Assembly: GCA_963383645.1 (NCBI GenBank)
Contig: OY726573.1
Coordinates: 16,257,158-16,321,157 of the forward strand
Length of the DNA stretch: 64,000 bases
From: Muscardinus avellanarius
Taxonomy: Eukaryota; Chordata; Mammalia; Rodentia; Gliridae
Direction of reading: 5' to 3'
This document shows, piece by piece, positions 35,891 to 48,816 of this stretch. A program made the translations under genes and the position numbers. Position 1 is the stretch's first letter; the number at the start of each line of letters is the position of its first letter. A model generated the notes under the pieces. The model made no database searches, was not told where the DNA came from, and saw only the letters and a program-made list of their open reading frames with translations.

Positions 35891-36918
35891 GTTGGGTTCT
35901 GTTCTGGCGTCAGGTTTTTGTTTTTGTATTTTCGGTGTTGGGGATGGAACCCTAGGGCATTCCGAGATACACCCCAGCCCTATTTTTTATTCTTTATTTT
36001 GAAACCGGGTCTCACTGAGTTGCAGAGGGCCTCACCAAGTAGCTGAGGCTGTCCGCGAACCACGATCCTCCGGTCTCAGCCTCCCGAATGCTGGGATGAC
36101 AAGCGTGCGTCACCACACCTGTCCACCGGTGTCAGGTATTACTGCAAGGTTCTTATTGCTTTGGAGTTTATAGCCTAGTGTATGTGTGTGTGTTGGGGGA
36201 GGAGAAATAAGCAACTGGTCAGAATCATTTCCTACTTCCAACACTCCAATAAGTAGTGGGGTGTGGTGGCACACGCTTGTCATCCCAGCATTTGGGAGGC
36301 TGAGACCCGAAGATCGCGGTTGGCCGACAGCCTCAGCTACTTAGTGAGGCCGTCTGCAACTCCGTGAGACCCGGTTTCAAAATAAAGAATGAAAAATAGG
36401 GCTGGAGATGTAGCTCAGAGGTAGAATGCCCCTGGATTCCGTACCCAGCACTGCAAGAAAGAGAGAAAGAAAGAAAGAGTAATGAGAGCTGGGTGAGGCT
36501 GTGCACGCTCTTGATTCCAGTACTTGGGAGGCTGAGACAGGAGGATCGCAGGTTCTCAGTCAGCCTCAGCTACTTAGCAAGGCTTTCTACAACTTAGTAA
36601 GGCTCTGTTTCAAAATAAAGAGTAAAAATAGAAGCTGGGCGTGGTGGCCTACGCTGGTAATCCCAGCATTCAGAAGGCTGAGACAAGAGGATCACGGTTT
36701 GCGGACAGCTTCAGCTACTTAGGCCCTTTGCAACTCAGTGAGCCCGTTTCAAAGTAAAAGATAAAAAGTAGGACTGGGGGTGTAGCTTGGTGGTCGAATG
36801 CCTTCCATTTTCAGTACTGCAAAATAAATAAATAAATAAAAAGAATAAAACCTAATTCTTTTTACTATTCTGGGGGTATAGCTCAGAGGTAGACTTCCCC
36901 TAGGTTCAATCTTCAGTA

Positions 36919-36950
<32 letters not shown>

Positions 36951-37826
36951 TACAATAAGAAAAATAATGGCAACCAGGCATGGTGGCACATGCTTGTAAT
37001 CCCCGTGCTTGGGAGACTGAGACAGGAGGATTGCACAGGTTCAAAGCCAGCCTCCACTACTTAGTGAGATTCTCAGCAACTTAGTGAGACCCTGTTTCCA
37101 AATAAAATATAAAGTAGGTATGGGAGTATAGCCTGGAGGTAGAAAGCCTCTGTGTTCCACCCTCAGTACCACCAAAAAAAAAAAAAAAAGAAAGGAAAAA
37201 AAAAATGGTATGGAGTCTGCTGTGGGGGCCCATGTCTGAAAGGCTGAGATAGGAGGATTGCAAGTTTGCAGCCAGCACCAGCTACTTAGTGAGGCCCTCC
37301 GCAATTTAGTGAGACCCTGTTTCAAAATAATAAAAAATAGGGCAGGGGGGGTCGGGTGTGGTGGCTCAAGGTTGTAATCCCAGTGCTTGGGAGGCTGAGA
37401 CAGGAGGATGACAGGTTCCCAGCCAGCCTTAGCTACTTAGTGAGGCCCTCCTCAACTTAGTGAGACCTGTTTCAAAATGAAGAATAAAAAAAAAAAAAAA
37501 ATGGGCTAGGGGTGTAGCAGACATAGAATGCCCCTGGGTTCAATCCCCAGCACCCCCCCACACACACACACACAAAATGTGAAGAGGAACAATATATAAG
37601 CTGATACTTAAAAAGAGCTATCCTAGCCGGGCGTGGTGGTGCACGCTTGTAATCCCCGCGCTTGGGAGGCTGAGACAGGAGGATCACACAGGTTTGAAGC
37701 CAGCCTCAGCTACTTAGTTAGGCTCTCAGCAACTTAGTGAGACCCTGTTTCCAAATAAAAATATAAAATAGGTCTGGGAGTATAGCCTGGAGGTAGAAAG
37801 CCTCTGGGTTCCACCCCCAGTACCAC

Positions 37827-37867
<41 letters not shown>

Positions 37868-38468
37868 GGGCATGATGGTGCATGCTTATAATCCCAGTAC
37901 TTGGGAGTCTAAGAGAGGATAGCAGGCTTGCAGCCAGTCTCAGGTACTTAGTGGGGTCCTCCTCCAATTTAGTGAGACCCTGTTTCAAAATAAAAAATTA
38001 AAAATAGGGCTGGCGGTGTAGCTTGGAGGTAGTATGTCCCTGGGTTCAATTGCCAGCACCACAGGGGAAAAGAAAAAAAAAAAAAGGTAGAACTAGGTGT
38101 GTGGCTCAGGGGTAGAATGCCCCTAAATTCAACCCCCAGTACTACAAAAATAAGATACAAAGGGCTGGGGGTGCTACACATTTGTAAATCCATGACTTGA
38201 AAGGCTGAAACAGGAGCATCATAGATTCAAAGCCAGCCAACTGAGACTGTTTCAAGAGAAAGGAAGGGGTGGGGGTGGCCGGGCATGGTAGTGCACACCT
38301 GTAACCTCAGTACTTGAGAGGCTGAGACAGGATTGCAGGTTCAAAGCCAGCCTCAGCAACTCAGTGAGGCTCTCAGCAACTTAGGGAGACCCTGTTTCCA
38401 AGTAAAAATTAAAACAGACCTAGGGGTGTAGCCAGGAGGTAGAAAGCCCCGGGGTTCTATCCCCAGTA

Positions 38469-38521
<53 letters not shown>

Positions 38522-38850
38522 AAGAAAAAAGAAAAAAAAAAAAAAGAAAAGGGGGAATGGGCCTCAGAGGTAGAACCTCTGTGTTCAACCCCCAGCACAA
38601 AATAAAATGGCTGCCTTTGGGGAGGCTGGGATGGCCTGGACCAGGAGGCCGGAGCGAGCCGGGTCTTGGTGGCACATGCCCGTAATCCTGGTACTGAGAC
38701 AGGAGGACCCAGGTTCAAGGAGAGCCTCGGCAAGTAGTGAGACTCTTAGGGACCTAGCGAGATCTTGTTTCAAAATAAAAATAGAGCTGGGAGTGTCGCA
38801 CTCTGGAGGCATTGGGTTCAACCCCCAGTGGCCCCCCCCCCACTAGTTTG
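35891..38850. mobile_element. SINE block upstream of YBX2
   Basis: A minus copy lies at about 35930-36125. Plus copies start near 36255, 36490, 36632, 36972, 37350, 37625, 37865, 38280 and 38655. They are mixed type A and B with dID tails. An A-run of about 37 lies at 37828-37864, and (CA)n occurs at 36920-36949 and 38469-38517. No gene seen. Confidence 0.88.
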
Positions 38851-38949
38851 GAGGGAAGGATGGACAGTTATAAAAACTCAAGTGTCATTTTTATACTACG
38901 TGTAAACATTGTCTCAATACAAAGGAAAAAGGAAAAACAGGGCTTGTGA

Positions 38950-39628
38950 GAATTAAGTTGGGAAAATCGTTCTGCAGCTTTCCCCGCAGCGCCGCCCCGG
39001 AGTGCGCAGACACCAGCCCTTAGCGAGAAAGCGCCCAGGGCTGCGCAGCCCGCGAGCAGGGCGGGCCTGCGGCCGAGGGCGCGGCGCCCCCGCGGACCCG
39101 GGCGCCGACTGCGGCCCCCCGCGGGCCGTCGGCAGCAGCCTTCGAAGCCGCGCCCCCGCCGCCTTCCGCGCACACCCAGGTGGCGGTTGAAGCGCGACTA
39201 GCCCGTTTGATTTCCCGCGGCCGGTGGAAAGGGACGGAAGGGGGAGGGGAAAAGAGCCGTCGGCCAATGGGTTGGGCCGGTTGGCGTCACGTGGCGGCGG
39301 AGGGGCGGGGCCCAGGTGTACTTACAGGGCTGCGGGCGGGGGCCGGGGCCACGGTGCGAAGTCCGGGAGGCGGGGCCGGCGTGCGCGCCTGGGGGGCTGC
39401 GCGGCTGGGATTGGCCTGCGCTCCGGAGGCGGGGTCTGCGCGCGCCCCGGCAGCGGCCTGCGATTGGCCTAGGCTGCGGGCCCGCTGCCGGCGTGCGGGC
39501 GAGGCTCGGGGCTCGAGGACCGAGCCGGGCGGCGGGTCCGCGAGCCGGGGGGAGGGGCCGGGGCGGTGGTGGTGGCGGCGGAGGAGGAGGAGGCGGTGGC
39601 GGCGGGGGCCGGTACTGGACCCGGCGGG
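38950..39628 (+). promoter_or_regulatory. YBX2: YBX2 CpG-island promoter and 5'UTR
   Basis: CpG-dense and TATA-less. Forward CCAATGG lies at 39264-39270 and an E-box CACGTG at 39288-39293. Two inverted CCAAT (Y-box-like) elements are CTGGGATTGGCCTG at 39405-39418 and CTGCGATTGGCCTAGG at 39458-39473. A GGC/GGT/GAG triplet-rich tract immediately precedes the ATG. The island continues to about 39990. The cap site is not defined by sequence. Confidence 0.75.
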
Positions 39629-42600
39629 ATGAGCGAGGCGGAGGCAGCAGTGGTGGCGACAGCGGCCCCCGCGGCCACGGCGCCCGCGACGGCAGCAGGG
39701 GTGGTAGCGGTGGTGGTGCCGGTGCCCGCAGGAGAGCCGCAGAAAGCTGGCGGCGGGGCGGGCAGCGGCGGGGGCGGAGCCGCCTCGGGCCCCGCTGCTG
39801 GGACCCCCTCGGCACCGGGCGCTCGCACCCCTGGCAACACGGCGACGGCGGCCTCGGGGACCCCCGCACCCCCGGCCCGGAGTCAGGCGGACAAGCCGGT
39901 GCTGGGTGAGGGGCGGCGCGCGCCCGGGTGGCTCTGAGTGGCCGGCGGCGGGTGGGGGGCAGTGCGGGGCCCGGCTGCGCCCGCAGAGCCAGAGGATAGC
40001 CTGGCAAATTGCCCAAAGGCCTCCCAGTTGGGCCGGGAGCTGCGGAACAAAGTGGATTCCCCTGGTGGGAAACCCTCCCTGGGCGGGGCCAACAGGTTCA
40101 GCTAAGGCCTTAGGGTGGAGACTCAAGCTTCAGGCTTCGACCACACCTCTGGGGCGGGAGACTTAGCCTAGTTGACCCAGGTTAGCACTGGGTAAGCCTC
40201 TGAGCCTGGGAAACAAGGTGCACGGGGACCCTTACATTGGGAGGGCTAGGGAACCTCTGAGTTCTGACCTGAGAGTAGCACCTCGTAGATCAGGTGAGTA
40301 CTGGGGTTCTAGGTGGAGATCCTGGATTTGTAGGATGTGAGTAACATGCCTTAGAGTTGGGCTTTGACACTTCCTGTGTGGATGAGTCGGGTCACACTAG
40401 GATAAGAATACCTCGGAGCTAATAGTGCAGCCCGGAGGACTTGAAAGCAAGCTTCTTATGGAGGCAGGTTAGATTTTGAAGTGTCTCAAAACTCAGTCCA
40501 ACTCCATCTCTTCCCCCCATCTTACTGTCCCCACTGCATCTCTGCCTGGCAGCTATCCAAGTCCTGGGCACTGTCAAATGGTTCAACGTTCGGAATGGTT
40601 ACGGATTCATCAACAGGTATCCGAGGAAGCCAGGGAGAGGGTGGAATGGGTGTCTTTCCAATTGGCCTGTGGGACTGGACACCTTCTCAACTTCATCTCT
40701 TCCCAAGCCAAGGCACATGGTTGCAGTGTCCAGCTGACACTGGTTGAAAGTCTTTAACCACAGCACAAATGTGTGCTTAGTGGCAAGATGAAGCCTTTTC
40801 CACATCAAGGGCAGCAGAGGATTAATGATCCAGGAACTTGGCAAACCTGGTTCTGACCTTCCCAGCTTGTCTGTCTCACCTTCAGGAATTGTTCTATTAC
40901 TTTTAGTTTGCTGTGCCTTTGGGGCAGAATTTATGGTACTCCCAGCACCCCAGGGCTCGGGGCTGGGATCCTCACCGATTTCCTGTTAAGGGCAGTACTC
41001 AGCACCCTCACGACTCATCTCCCTTAAAGAGCTCTGACTCATCTGAACCCCCACCTGCCGGAACTGAGGAGGAAGGAGCTGACCCAGAGACCACTGCTTC
41101 CCTTCCATTGGCAGCCACTTGCTCCCCTCCCAGTCCGGGGAGAAGGCCGTAGTGGTGGATTCTGAGCAGAGCCAGGTCTCCCCCAGTGGGGCCTGCCTCA
41201 GCCTGGGCACCCGGCCCAGCCAAGCCCTCCTGGGAGGCCTCAGTTCCCTCTTAGCAGGCTGACCTTTGTGCAGCTACAAGTGCTTTTAAAGCTGGAACAT
41301 TTGTTCAGGGGAACACAGGCGCCTTGAAGAGTCCCTCTTTTCTTCCCAACCCTTTATCCAATAACCTTATTGGGGTTTTAGCATAAACTAGGATTATTTG
41401 CAAAGTAGTGATAAAGAATGGGTGAGTATTCACTTTCATCCTTGGTCCCTCTGTGTCAAGAGGGAGGGGGTACCTCCAGGCAGAGGATAAAGATAAGGTT
41501 TTGTGGCTGTTTGGAGCAAGTTCTTGACATCTTGTTCCCTTCTGAAACTTGTTCTGTACTTCTGGCCCAGTCCCTGCTTTCTCTCTCCTTGAGCAAAGAA
41601 AGACAGTGGAATTTTCCAAACCAAGGAGGGGGTGTTGGCCAGAGACAGTTGGAGCCAGCACCAGCAGGTTCTAAGGTGCCCCTGGGGTAGAAGGTGGAGC
41701 ACTCCACAGGTAAAGGACTGTCTGGGCTCCTTCAAGGTGCCTTTGCCTCCCCCTCTGCCCTTCCCTCTGGAAGTCAAGGTTTAGGCGGACTTCTCTTTAC
41801 ACCAGCTTCTGGGGGCCCTGCTGGCTCTTGTCTCTCGCTCCCTGGGCCCTGTCTACCCCAGAGTAACTGAAATGCTGGAGAGGATGAATCCACTAATCTT
41901 AGGCATGGACAGCTAGGGAGGCCTCAGTAGAACTGACCACCTTACCAAAGTCACCCCCTTAACAACCCATCCTGTTCTGCAGGAATGACACCAAGGAGGA
42001 TGTCTTTGTTCACCAGGTAAGAGCGAGGTGGCTTCCTGAGGGGAGGAACTGGCCCCCTCTGAAGGCCTTGCCATGACCCTTGGCCACACAGCTTACATTT
42101 CTCCAGCTTTAACTTCACAAGGGCCTGTGCATGTGGGAATAGCCACCTACATGGGCCTCAGGTGCCTGTATCAACCATTAGTCCTACTCGCGTTACTGAA
42201 GGCTCTCAGAATTGTGCATGTCGCCCTCTGGGCGTGGCATGCCCATCACCTACGGGGACCTGTTAACACCACAGGAAGGAATCAGGCAGTTTTCCGAGGG
42301 AAAGACTTGAGTGCAGTGGTTCTCAAAGTGTGGTCCCTGCACCAGCAGCAGCAGCATCACCTGACATCCAAATTCTTGGGCCCCGCCCCAAGCTACTGAA
42401 TCAATCAGACTTGGGGCTGATGCGGAGCACCCAGGTGATTCTGATGCTCACTCGTTTGAGAACCACTGCTCTGGTGGAAAGAGCTCTCAGTGGGATTGAG
42501 GTAAGCAGCATAGTATGTTGTATCCATTTTGCAACCTAAGGCTGGTTTTTTGTTTGTTTGTTTGTTTGCTTTTGGGTTTCTATTTTGTGCCTCCCTTTTT

Positions 42601-45600
42601 GAGGGAGTAAAGGGGGAAGGGAGAGAGCACCCTGGGGATAGTGGTAACTCCACCATGGATCCCAGGCTCCTAGTTTGACTTTTCACCTACTAAAATTTTT
42701 TTTTGCGGGGGTTCTAGCTGGGTGTGGTGGCACACACTTGTAATCAATCCCAGCTTTCCGGGAGGCTGAGACCCGAGGATTGCAGTTCGGGGACAGCCTC
42801 AGCTACTTAGTGAGGCCCTCCGCACTTAGTGAGACCCTGTTTCAAAATAAAGAATAAAAAATAGGGCAGGGGGTGTAGCCCGGAGGTTGAATGCCCCTGG
42901 GTTCTATCCCCAGACCCGGAAAAAAAATATTTTTGGGTTCTAAGGAACAAGCCTAGGACCTTGGGCATGCTAAGCACCCCCTGTTACCATGAAGCCACAC
43001 CCCCAGCCCCTTCCCTGCTAAACTCTGGCCTCCAGCCCAGGACCCCAAGTAAACTGTTGAGTAGAACTGGGCAGAGGGGGGGCCCAGCAGGGTGAGAAGC
43101 ACCCCGCCCCTGCTGCTCACCTTCCTCGTGGCCTTTCCCTCAACCAGACAGCTATTAAAAGAAACAACCCCAGGAAGTTTCTGCGCAGCGTTGGAGATGG
43201 GGAGACTGTGGAGTTTGATGTCGTGGAAGGAGAGAAGGTTTGGGGGCTGTTGTGGGAGGGTGACCTGGAGGTCAGCTCAGGCTCTGACCCTCCAGAGACC
43301 AGCTCTACTGCTGGCTGTGGGAACTGGCCGTGTTCTCTCACCCGGATGTTGTCTTAACCCCAGGACTGCCCTAAGGGATGTCCTAAAGGCTGCCCTGCCA
43401 TCAGTCACCGGAGTCTCGGTTTCTTTTTCATAGTTCACCAAGCACTTCTGTGTCTATTTTCCATTTGGGGCTGCCCCCAGCAGGACTCTTCCCAGAGTCA
43501 GCCCCCTGGAGTAGAAGATGGAGGTGGCGGCCAGCATACTCTCTCCACTCTGCTGTCTTTAGACTCAGTGGGGTACCAGTAGTGGTTATTTCAAAAAGAC
43601 AAGTTGCTCATTCCCAGATGGGTACAAACTCACTCTTGTTGCCCTTTGGGGGAGGAGAAGGTGGAAAAAGTCAGAGGAGCCACAAGATCTGGAGAGGGTA
43701 CTTGGGCTGGAAGATGGGGAGGCGCCAATGATGCCAGCAAGTCTGCGAATGTTGTATTTAGTCAGGAGGACTTCTGACCATCCCCTTCCACCTTCCCAGG
43801 GTGCAGAAGCTGCCAATGTAACTGGGCCCGGGGGGGTGCCAGTGAAGGGCAGCCGCTATGCCCCCAATCGACGTAGGTTCCGCCGGTTCATCCCCCGGCC
43901 TCGCCCAGCTGCCCCACCACCCATGGTGGCAGAGGCCCCCTCAGGTGGAACAGAACCCGGCAGCGAGGGGGAGCGGGCTGAGGACTCTGGGCAGCGGCCC
44001 AGGCGACGGCGCCCGCCACCTTTCTTCTACCGGCGACGGTTTGTGCGAGGCCCTCGGCCCCCCAACCAGCAGCAGCCCATGGAGGTGAGGGGGAGCCAGC
44101 TACTCGTGTTCTGGAAAGCACGAGAGTCGGGGAGGGCAACTTGGTCCCTGGGCAGCGGGGTGCCCACAGCCCACCCAGGCCCTTGTGTGTTCCCAGGGCA
44201 CTGACGGGGTAGAACCCAAAGAGACAACCCCACTGGAGGTGGACCAACAACAGGGAGATGAGCGGGTGCCCCCACCCAGATTCCGGCCCAGGTACCGAAG
44301 GTAAGACTCCCTTTCTGGGGCGCGGTCTTGCCCTTTACTGTCTGGTGTTGGGCCTGTGTGGAAGAGGAAGAATTCGGAGAAGTGCCTAACACATGATTAG
44401 AGGGCTCCCCAAAGGCAAGCAGGACTTGTGGAACTGGAAGCCTGGCTCCTGGAGGTGGGAATGGGGAGGGGGGCAGTCTTCGTGGGATCCCTGGTCCCTT
44501 CAGGGTCCCTGCTTCTCTCCCTAGGCCTTTCCGCCCCAGGCCACCCCAGCAGCCTACCACAGAAGGTGGGGACGGAGAGACCAAGCCCAGCCAAGGCCCC
44601 ACCGATGGTTCCCGGCCTGAGCCCCAGCGCCCACGAAATCGCCCCTACTTCCAGCGGCGACGGCAGCAGCCTCCTGGCCCCCGGCAGCCCACAGCCCCGG
44701 AAGTGAGGATCTTGGGGTATCTAAAAATCTCTGGGGGTGGGTGAAAGGAAAAGCTGTGACCAGCTGTCCCTTACCCTTAGGTGCTGCTGATTACTCAGGG
44801 CCTTGCTGATCACTGGGCGAGTGCTCTACCCCTGAGCTACAGCCCCAACTGCCCCCCCTTTTGTGGTGCTGGGGGTTGAATCTAGGGGCATTTTACTTCT
44901 AAGCTATACCCCCAGTCCCATTTTATTTATTTTTATTTGGAAACAGGGTCTCTGAGTTGCTAAGAGCTTCACTAAATTGCTGAGCCTGGCTCACTTCAAA
45001 CCTGCAATCCTGTCTCAGCCCCCCAACTCGTGGGATTACAGACATGTTACAAAACCCGGCCAACTGCCCCTCCCCATCTTTTTTGTGGTACTGGGGATGG
45101 AACCCAGGGGCATTCTACCTCTGAGCTGTACTCCCAGACCTATTTTATACTTTATTTGGAAACAGAGTCTCACTAAATTGCTGAGAGCCTCACTAAGTAC
45201 CTAAGGCTGGCTTTGAACCTGTGCGATCCTCCTGTTTCAGCCTCCCAAGAGCTAGCGTGCGCCACCATGCCTGGCTTTTATTCTTTATTTTGAAACAGGG
45301 TCTCACTGAGTTGCAAAGGGCCTCACTAAGTAGCTGAGGCTGTCCTTGAACTGTGATCCTCCTGTCTCAGCCTCCCAAATGCTGGGATTACAAGTGTGTG
45401 CCACCACGCCCAGCAGCTGCCCCCCTTTGATCCTTTTCCCTTCTCTGCCTACTTTATCACTTGGTCCTTCCTCCTCATGGCTGGCTGGGTCCACCCCAGC
45501 AGGCATCTTACCTACCAGGAAATCTCTGCAGAGACTATGAAGCCTATGTCTCCCCTGTAGCCCTATCCCACCCCAAACTCAGCTGGGAGCAATAGCACCA

Positions 45601-45747
45601 GCTTGTGGGTGCCAGGAAGGGGGAGAGGAGGGAGAAAGTTGAAGTTGGGGACTCTGGAATACAAGATTCTCAGTCAGTCATTGCTGTTCTCTATAGACCT
45701 CAGCCCCCATCAACAGTGGGGACCCCCCCACCACCATACTGGAGTGA
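39629..45747 (+). CDS. YBX2: YBX2 (MSY2/contrin), germ-cell Y-box protein
   Basis: YBX2 binds Y-box DNA and, above all, coats and stabilises stored mRNAs in spermatids and oocytes. Coding segments: 39629-39905, 40553-40616, 41983-42016, 43148-43237, 43800-44084, 44197-44300, 44525-44702 and 45697-45747. They total 1083 nt or 360 aa (human 364). Order: an Ala/Pro/Gly-rich N-terminus (1-92), then the cold-shock domain (about 93-163) with RNP1 NGYGFI (107-112) and RNP2 DVFVHQ (120-125), followed by basic/aromatic and acidic islands with many [12 protein letters not shown] and FFYRRRF clusters. It ends [11 protein letters not shown]. All junctions are GT-AG and in frame. The ATG at 39629 is the first ATG in frame. 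The cold-shock domain separates it from the rest of the window unambiguously. SINEs occupy the introns at 42.7 and 44.8-45.4 kb. Confidence 0.97.
42314..42468. mobile_element. MER5-type hAT-Charlie DNA transposon remnant
   Basis: The inverted ends CAGTGGTTCTCAAA (42314-42327) and TTTGAGAACCACTG (42455-42468) are perfect over 14 bp. The interior has AGTGTGGTCCCTGCACCAGC, TTCTTGGGCCCCGCCCCAAG and CCAGGTGATTCTGATGC, as in MER5A/B. It is a non-autonomous, internally shortened element of about 155 bp lying in YBX2 intron 3. Candidate 8-bp flanks CTTGAGTG and CTCTGGTG match only partly, as expected for great age. Confidence 0.88.
42714..42925 (+). mobile_element. Type-A SINE in YBX2 intron 3
   Basis: Complete B1-dID from AGCTGGGTGTGGTGG to CCCAGACCCGG plus A tail. 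GGGTTCTA appears on both sides (about 42706-42713 and 42935-42942) and is a likely short target duplication. Confidence 0.85.
42943..43012 (-). mobile_element. Diverged ID-like fragment
   Basis: Reads as the complement of an ID unit (CCTAGGACCTTGGGCATGCT, then AAGCCACACCCCCAGCCCC). It is old and imperfect. Confidence 0.5.
44790..45415 (-). mobile_element. Three SINE units in YBX2 intron 7
   Basis: An old ID-like complement lies at about 44795-44850, a diverged minus B1-dID at about 44862-45060, and a younger minus copy with the CTTTATTTGGAAACAGAG linker at about 45080-45275, merging with a B1 complement ending at about 45412. This intron is about 1 kb and more than half SINE. Confidence 0.85.
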
Positions 45748-46250
45748 TTCCAACTCATAGGACACCCAGACCTACCATCTGGTGAGCGGCTGCTCCCGTC
45801 GGGGCGGGTGGCCAGGAAGCCCAGGGACTGGGTCGTGATGAGCTATACTCATGATCTGTGCATCTCTTCTGCTCCCTTAGGTATCTGCCAGTTTTTCCAA
45901 CTGACCTGTACCCTTCCCAGCACCCTCCCTTTCTCATGATCCATGACATCAGAACACCGGCTTTCCCCCATTTCCTCGAGACTCAGGAGGGCCAAAGCAA
46001 CAGCCTTTTGTTTTTTTTTTCCTCTCCTCTACCAAAGGTTGAAGGAAGGGATCCCACCTTACTGTTCAGAGGCATCAACTCCCTCCCCAAGTCAGGCTGA
46101 GAAGGACCAGCCAGCTCTCACCTCCTCCTGGTTGCTTTCTTTTCCCACCCCAGTTTATTTTTTGTTTTCCCTCAACTCCCTACCTCTGAAGCCATTTTAT
46201 GAACTGTCATGTGCCACCTGAGCCTCCAGTAAAAACAAAAACAGGCTTTC
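45748..46250 (+). other. YBX2: YBX2 3'UTR with an intron; variant poly(A) signal
   Basis: The last coding exon continues to 45781 (CATCTG, donor GTGAGC). The final exon begins at 45881 after TCCCTTAG. The junction is 34 nt past the stop, below the usual NMD distance. No AATAAA is present near the end; AGTAAA at 46229-46234 is the likely signal. T-rich and CTCC-rich stretches precede it. Confidence 0.75.
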
Positions 46251-46459
46251 CTGTTGTCTTGGTCTCTGTCTCTGTCTCAGCAAATCAGGATCCCAGGTAA
46301 CTGGCCTCCACCGAAGGCGGTGGGGGGGGGCAGCACTTGCCTTGCTCCTGCCCCGCTGGCCCCCGCTGGCCCCCGCTGCCCCTCGCTGCGCAGCCTGACA
46401 CACCCCGTCACTGGCCCTCACCGTCCCTGTTAAGTGGGGACCACTCCTGCCTGCAGTGC

Positions 46460-47476
46460 CCAGCACGTGCAGCTGTGGTTTATTGAGCATCTACTAATTA
46501 AAACAATGAATAGCAAGGGAAGCAGAGCATGAGCAACAGTGTCTAAAGGATTCTGAGGCCTCAAGCTCTGAAGCAAGACACGAAGGAAGGGGGTGGGCTT
46601 GTCCTCTCCCCATCCTCCAGTGCCTCCATGACAGGACGCTCGTCTTCATACAGTGACTTTATAGAGGAATCTATATATACACATTTCGTACAGCAGCCCT
46701 CTGGTTTCTGCTTGCTACCCCATCAAACATATACAAAAATATCCAGCAGCTCCTCCCCCAGGGTTTACAGGCAGCCTTTCAAAGCCCCTCTTGCCCTTAG
46801 TTGGTCAAAAGCCTGTGGCTACAGCAGCACCCTTCCAGGAGGGGAGCAGGGAGCGCGGGCCCCCAGTGGCAGCCTTGGGGAGCAGTTGGGATGGGGCCCA
46901 AGTCGCAAAGCAGGCGCCTGCTGGCCCTTCTCACCACATGTGGGTACATACGTCCTGGAAGGCCAAGCCTGCCGGGAGGGAGGGAAGAGAGGCAAGACTC
47001 TGGGAGGGTGTGTCCTTTGCCCTGGAGGGGTCAAGACGGAGCCCCCTTCACCCAGAGCCTGTGTGGCAAGAATTCAGTGGAAGTGCCAGATGGCGGGAGG
47101 GAGGAGTCTAAGGTGATGGGAACGCGGCTCTGGCTTCACGCCCCGCCGTGCTTTGGTTTGTCCCACTGAAGAAGGCAGTCTAGAGCTCCAGTCCCCCTGC
47201 CCCGGAAGGGAGCCAAGACTGGGTGCGGGTGGGAGGGAAGGGGAAGGAGGACGGCCCACCCCACAGCCACAGCCTAACCATGACACATAAATAATCCAAG
47301 AGTCACACAAGGGGAATGAGGGGGTGCTTAGACCACCCTTCCCTCCAGCTTCCCAATTCTACCAGGCTTCAAGGACTTTCTCCACCCTGGAAGCAACCGG
47401 GAAGAGAGGTTAAAGTGCTGCAGAGGAAAGGAGGGGTCTGGGGGATGGAGAAAGCTGCCTCCACCCTGCCTGCCCC
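46460..47476 (-). other. SLC2A4: SLC2A4 3'UTR (predicted)
   Basis: Unique sequence from the GLUT4 stop to an AATAAA on minus (TTTATT on plus at 46479-46484). It contains an AT-rich stretch TATATATACACATTTCG near 46670. Length is about 1 kb. About 200 bp separates it from the YBX2 end; in that gap a G-run and GC-rich words occur but no gene. Confidence 0.6.
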
Positions 47477-48774
47477 TCAGTCGTTCTCGTCTGGCCCTAA
47501 GTACTCGAGTTCCGTGCTGGGTTTCACCTCCTGCTCTAAAAGAGAGGGTGTCCGGTGGAAGGCGGCTGAGATCTGGTCAAACGTCCGGCCTCGGGTTTCG
47601 GGCACTTTTAAGAAGGTGAAGATGAAGAAGGCGAGCAGGAGAACGGCAAATAGAAGGAAGACGTAGGGACCCATAGCATCCTGGGACAAGTGGAGAAAGA
47701 GGTGTTGACAGAGTGGGGTGGGGCGGTCTCAGACAAGCCAGGAGCTAAAGACCATAGGGATCTGGGGACACTGCAGAAAGCAGGGCGCTGCTTCAAGGGG
47801 TAGCGGAAATGACCAGAAGTGAGAACTTAGGCTGAAAAAAGGATTTTCTAAACCCCAACTCCTTTCTCACCCTCTCCACCACCCTGAGCAGCTGAGCAGG
47901 TCCCCAGCCATTTGTAGTATTAATACAAATACTGTTTTATTCCCAGTCTCAAGTTACGCCACTGATTTGTTCCAAAGAGGTTTCTGTTCCCATCCCGTCT
48001 AGCTCCGCCCCCTCCCCTGGAGTCTGGTGGAGCAGGGCCACCAGAGAGAGCCCAGGATGACTACCCAGGGGCCTCTGGCTGGAAAGCAAGCAGGCTAGCT
48101 GTGGACGCCCCCCTCTAGCCTCCGGCGAGGAAGACTGGGGCAGGGCGGAGGGACCTACCGCAACATACTGGAAACCCATGCCGACGATGAAGTTGCAGGT
48201 CCAGTTGGAGAAACCAGCCACGGCCATGGCTGCTGGGCGGGGTCCCTGGCTGAAGAGCTCGGCCACAATGAACCAGGGGATGGGACCAGGGCCAATCTCA
48301 AAGAAAGCCACAAAGCCAAAGATGGCCACGATGGAGACATAACTCATGGCTGGAACCCGCTCCTAGGAACCAGGCAGGGAGGGTAAGGAATTGGTTCAGG
48401 CTTTTCTATTTCTTCTATCCTAGGGGAGTACTGGGGATTGAACCCAGGGACATTCTACCTCTGAGCTTTAACCTTGACCTTTTTATTTTTTATTTTGAAA
48501 CAGGGTCCCACGAAGTTGCTGAGGCTGGCCCCCAACCTGTGATCTTCCTGTTTCAACCTCCCAGGTACTGGAATTAAAGGCATGAACCGCTATGCCTGGA
48601 CTGGTACAGGCTTTTTTCTGGATCTTCCTTTGCCTTTGATCCAGAGAAAAACTGAAATTTACACTTCCCAGCTTGTGGGGAACATGCCACGCTGGGTAGT
48701 ACAGGCTCTGGAAAGTTACTGGGGACAGGATTCAGGGGCATTCTACCTCTAAGCCCCACCTCCAGCCCAATTTT

Positions 48775-48816
<42 letters not shown>

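Noticed and set aside
39566..39628. In-frame upstream extension of YBX2
   Set aside because: It would need a GTG start in a GGT/GGC-rich leader. The first ATG in good context is 39629, matching the known N-terminus MSE.
39198..40126. Large Pro/His-rich antisense frames opposite YBX2 exon 1
   Set aside because: Mirror of the GC-rich YBX2 N-terminus and promoter; no independent coding evidence.
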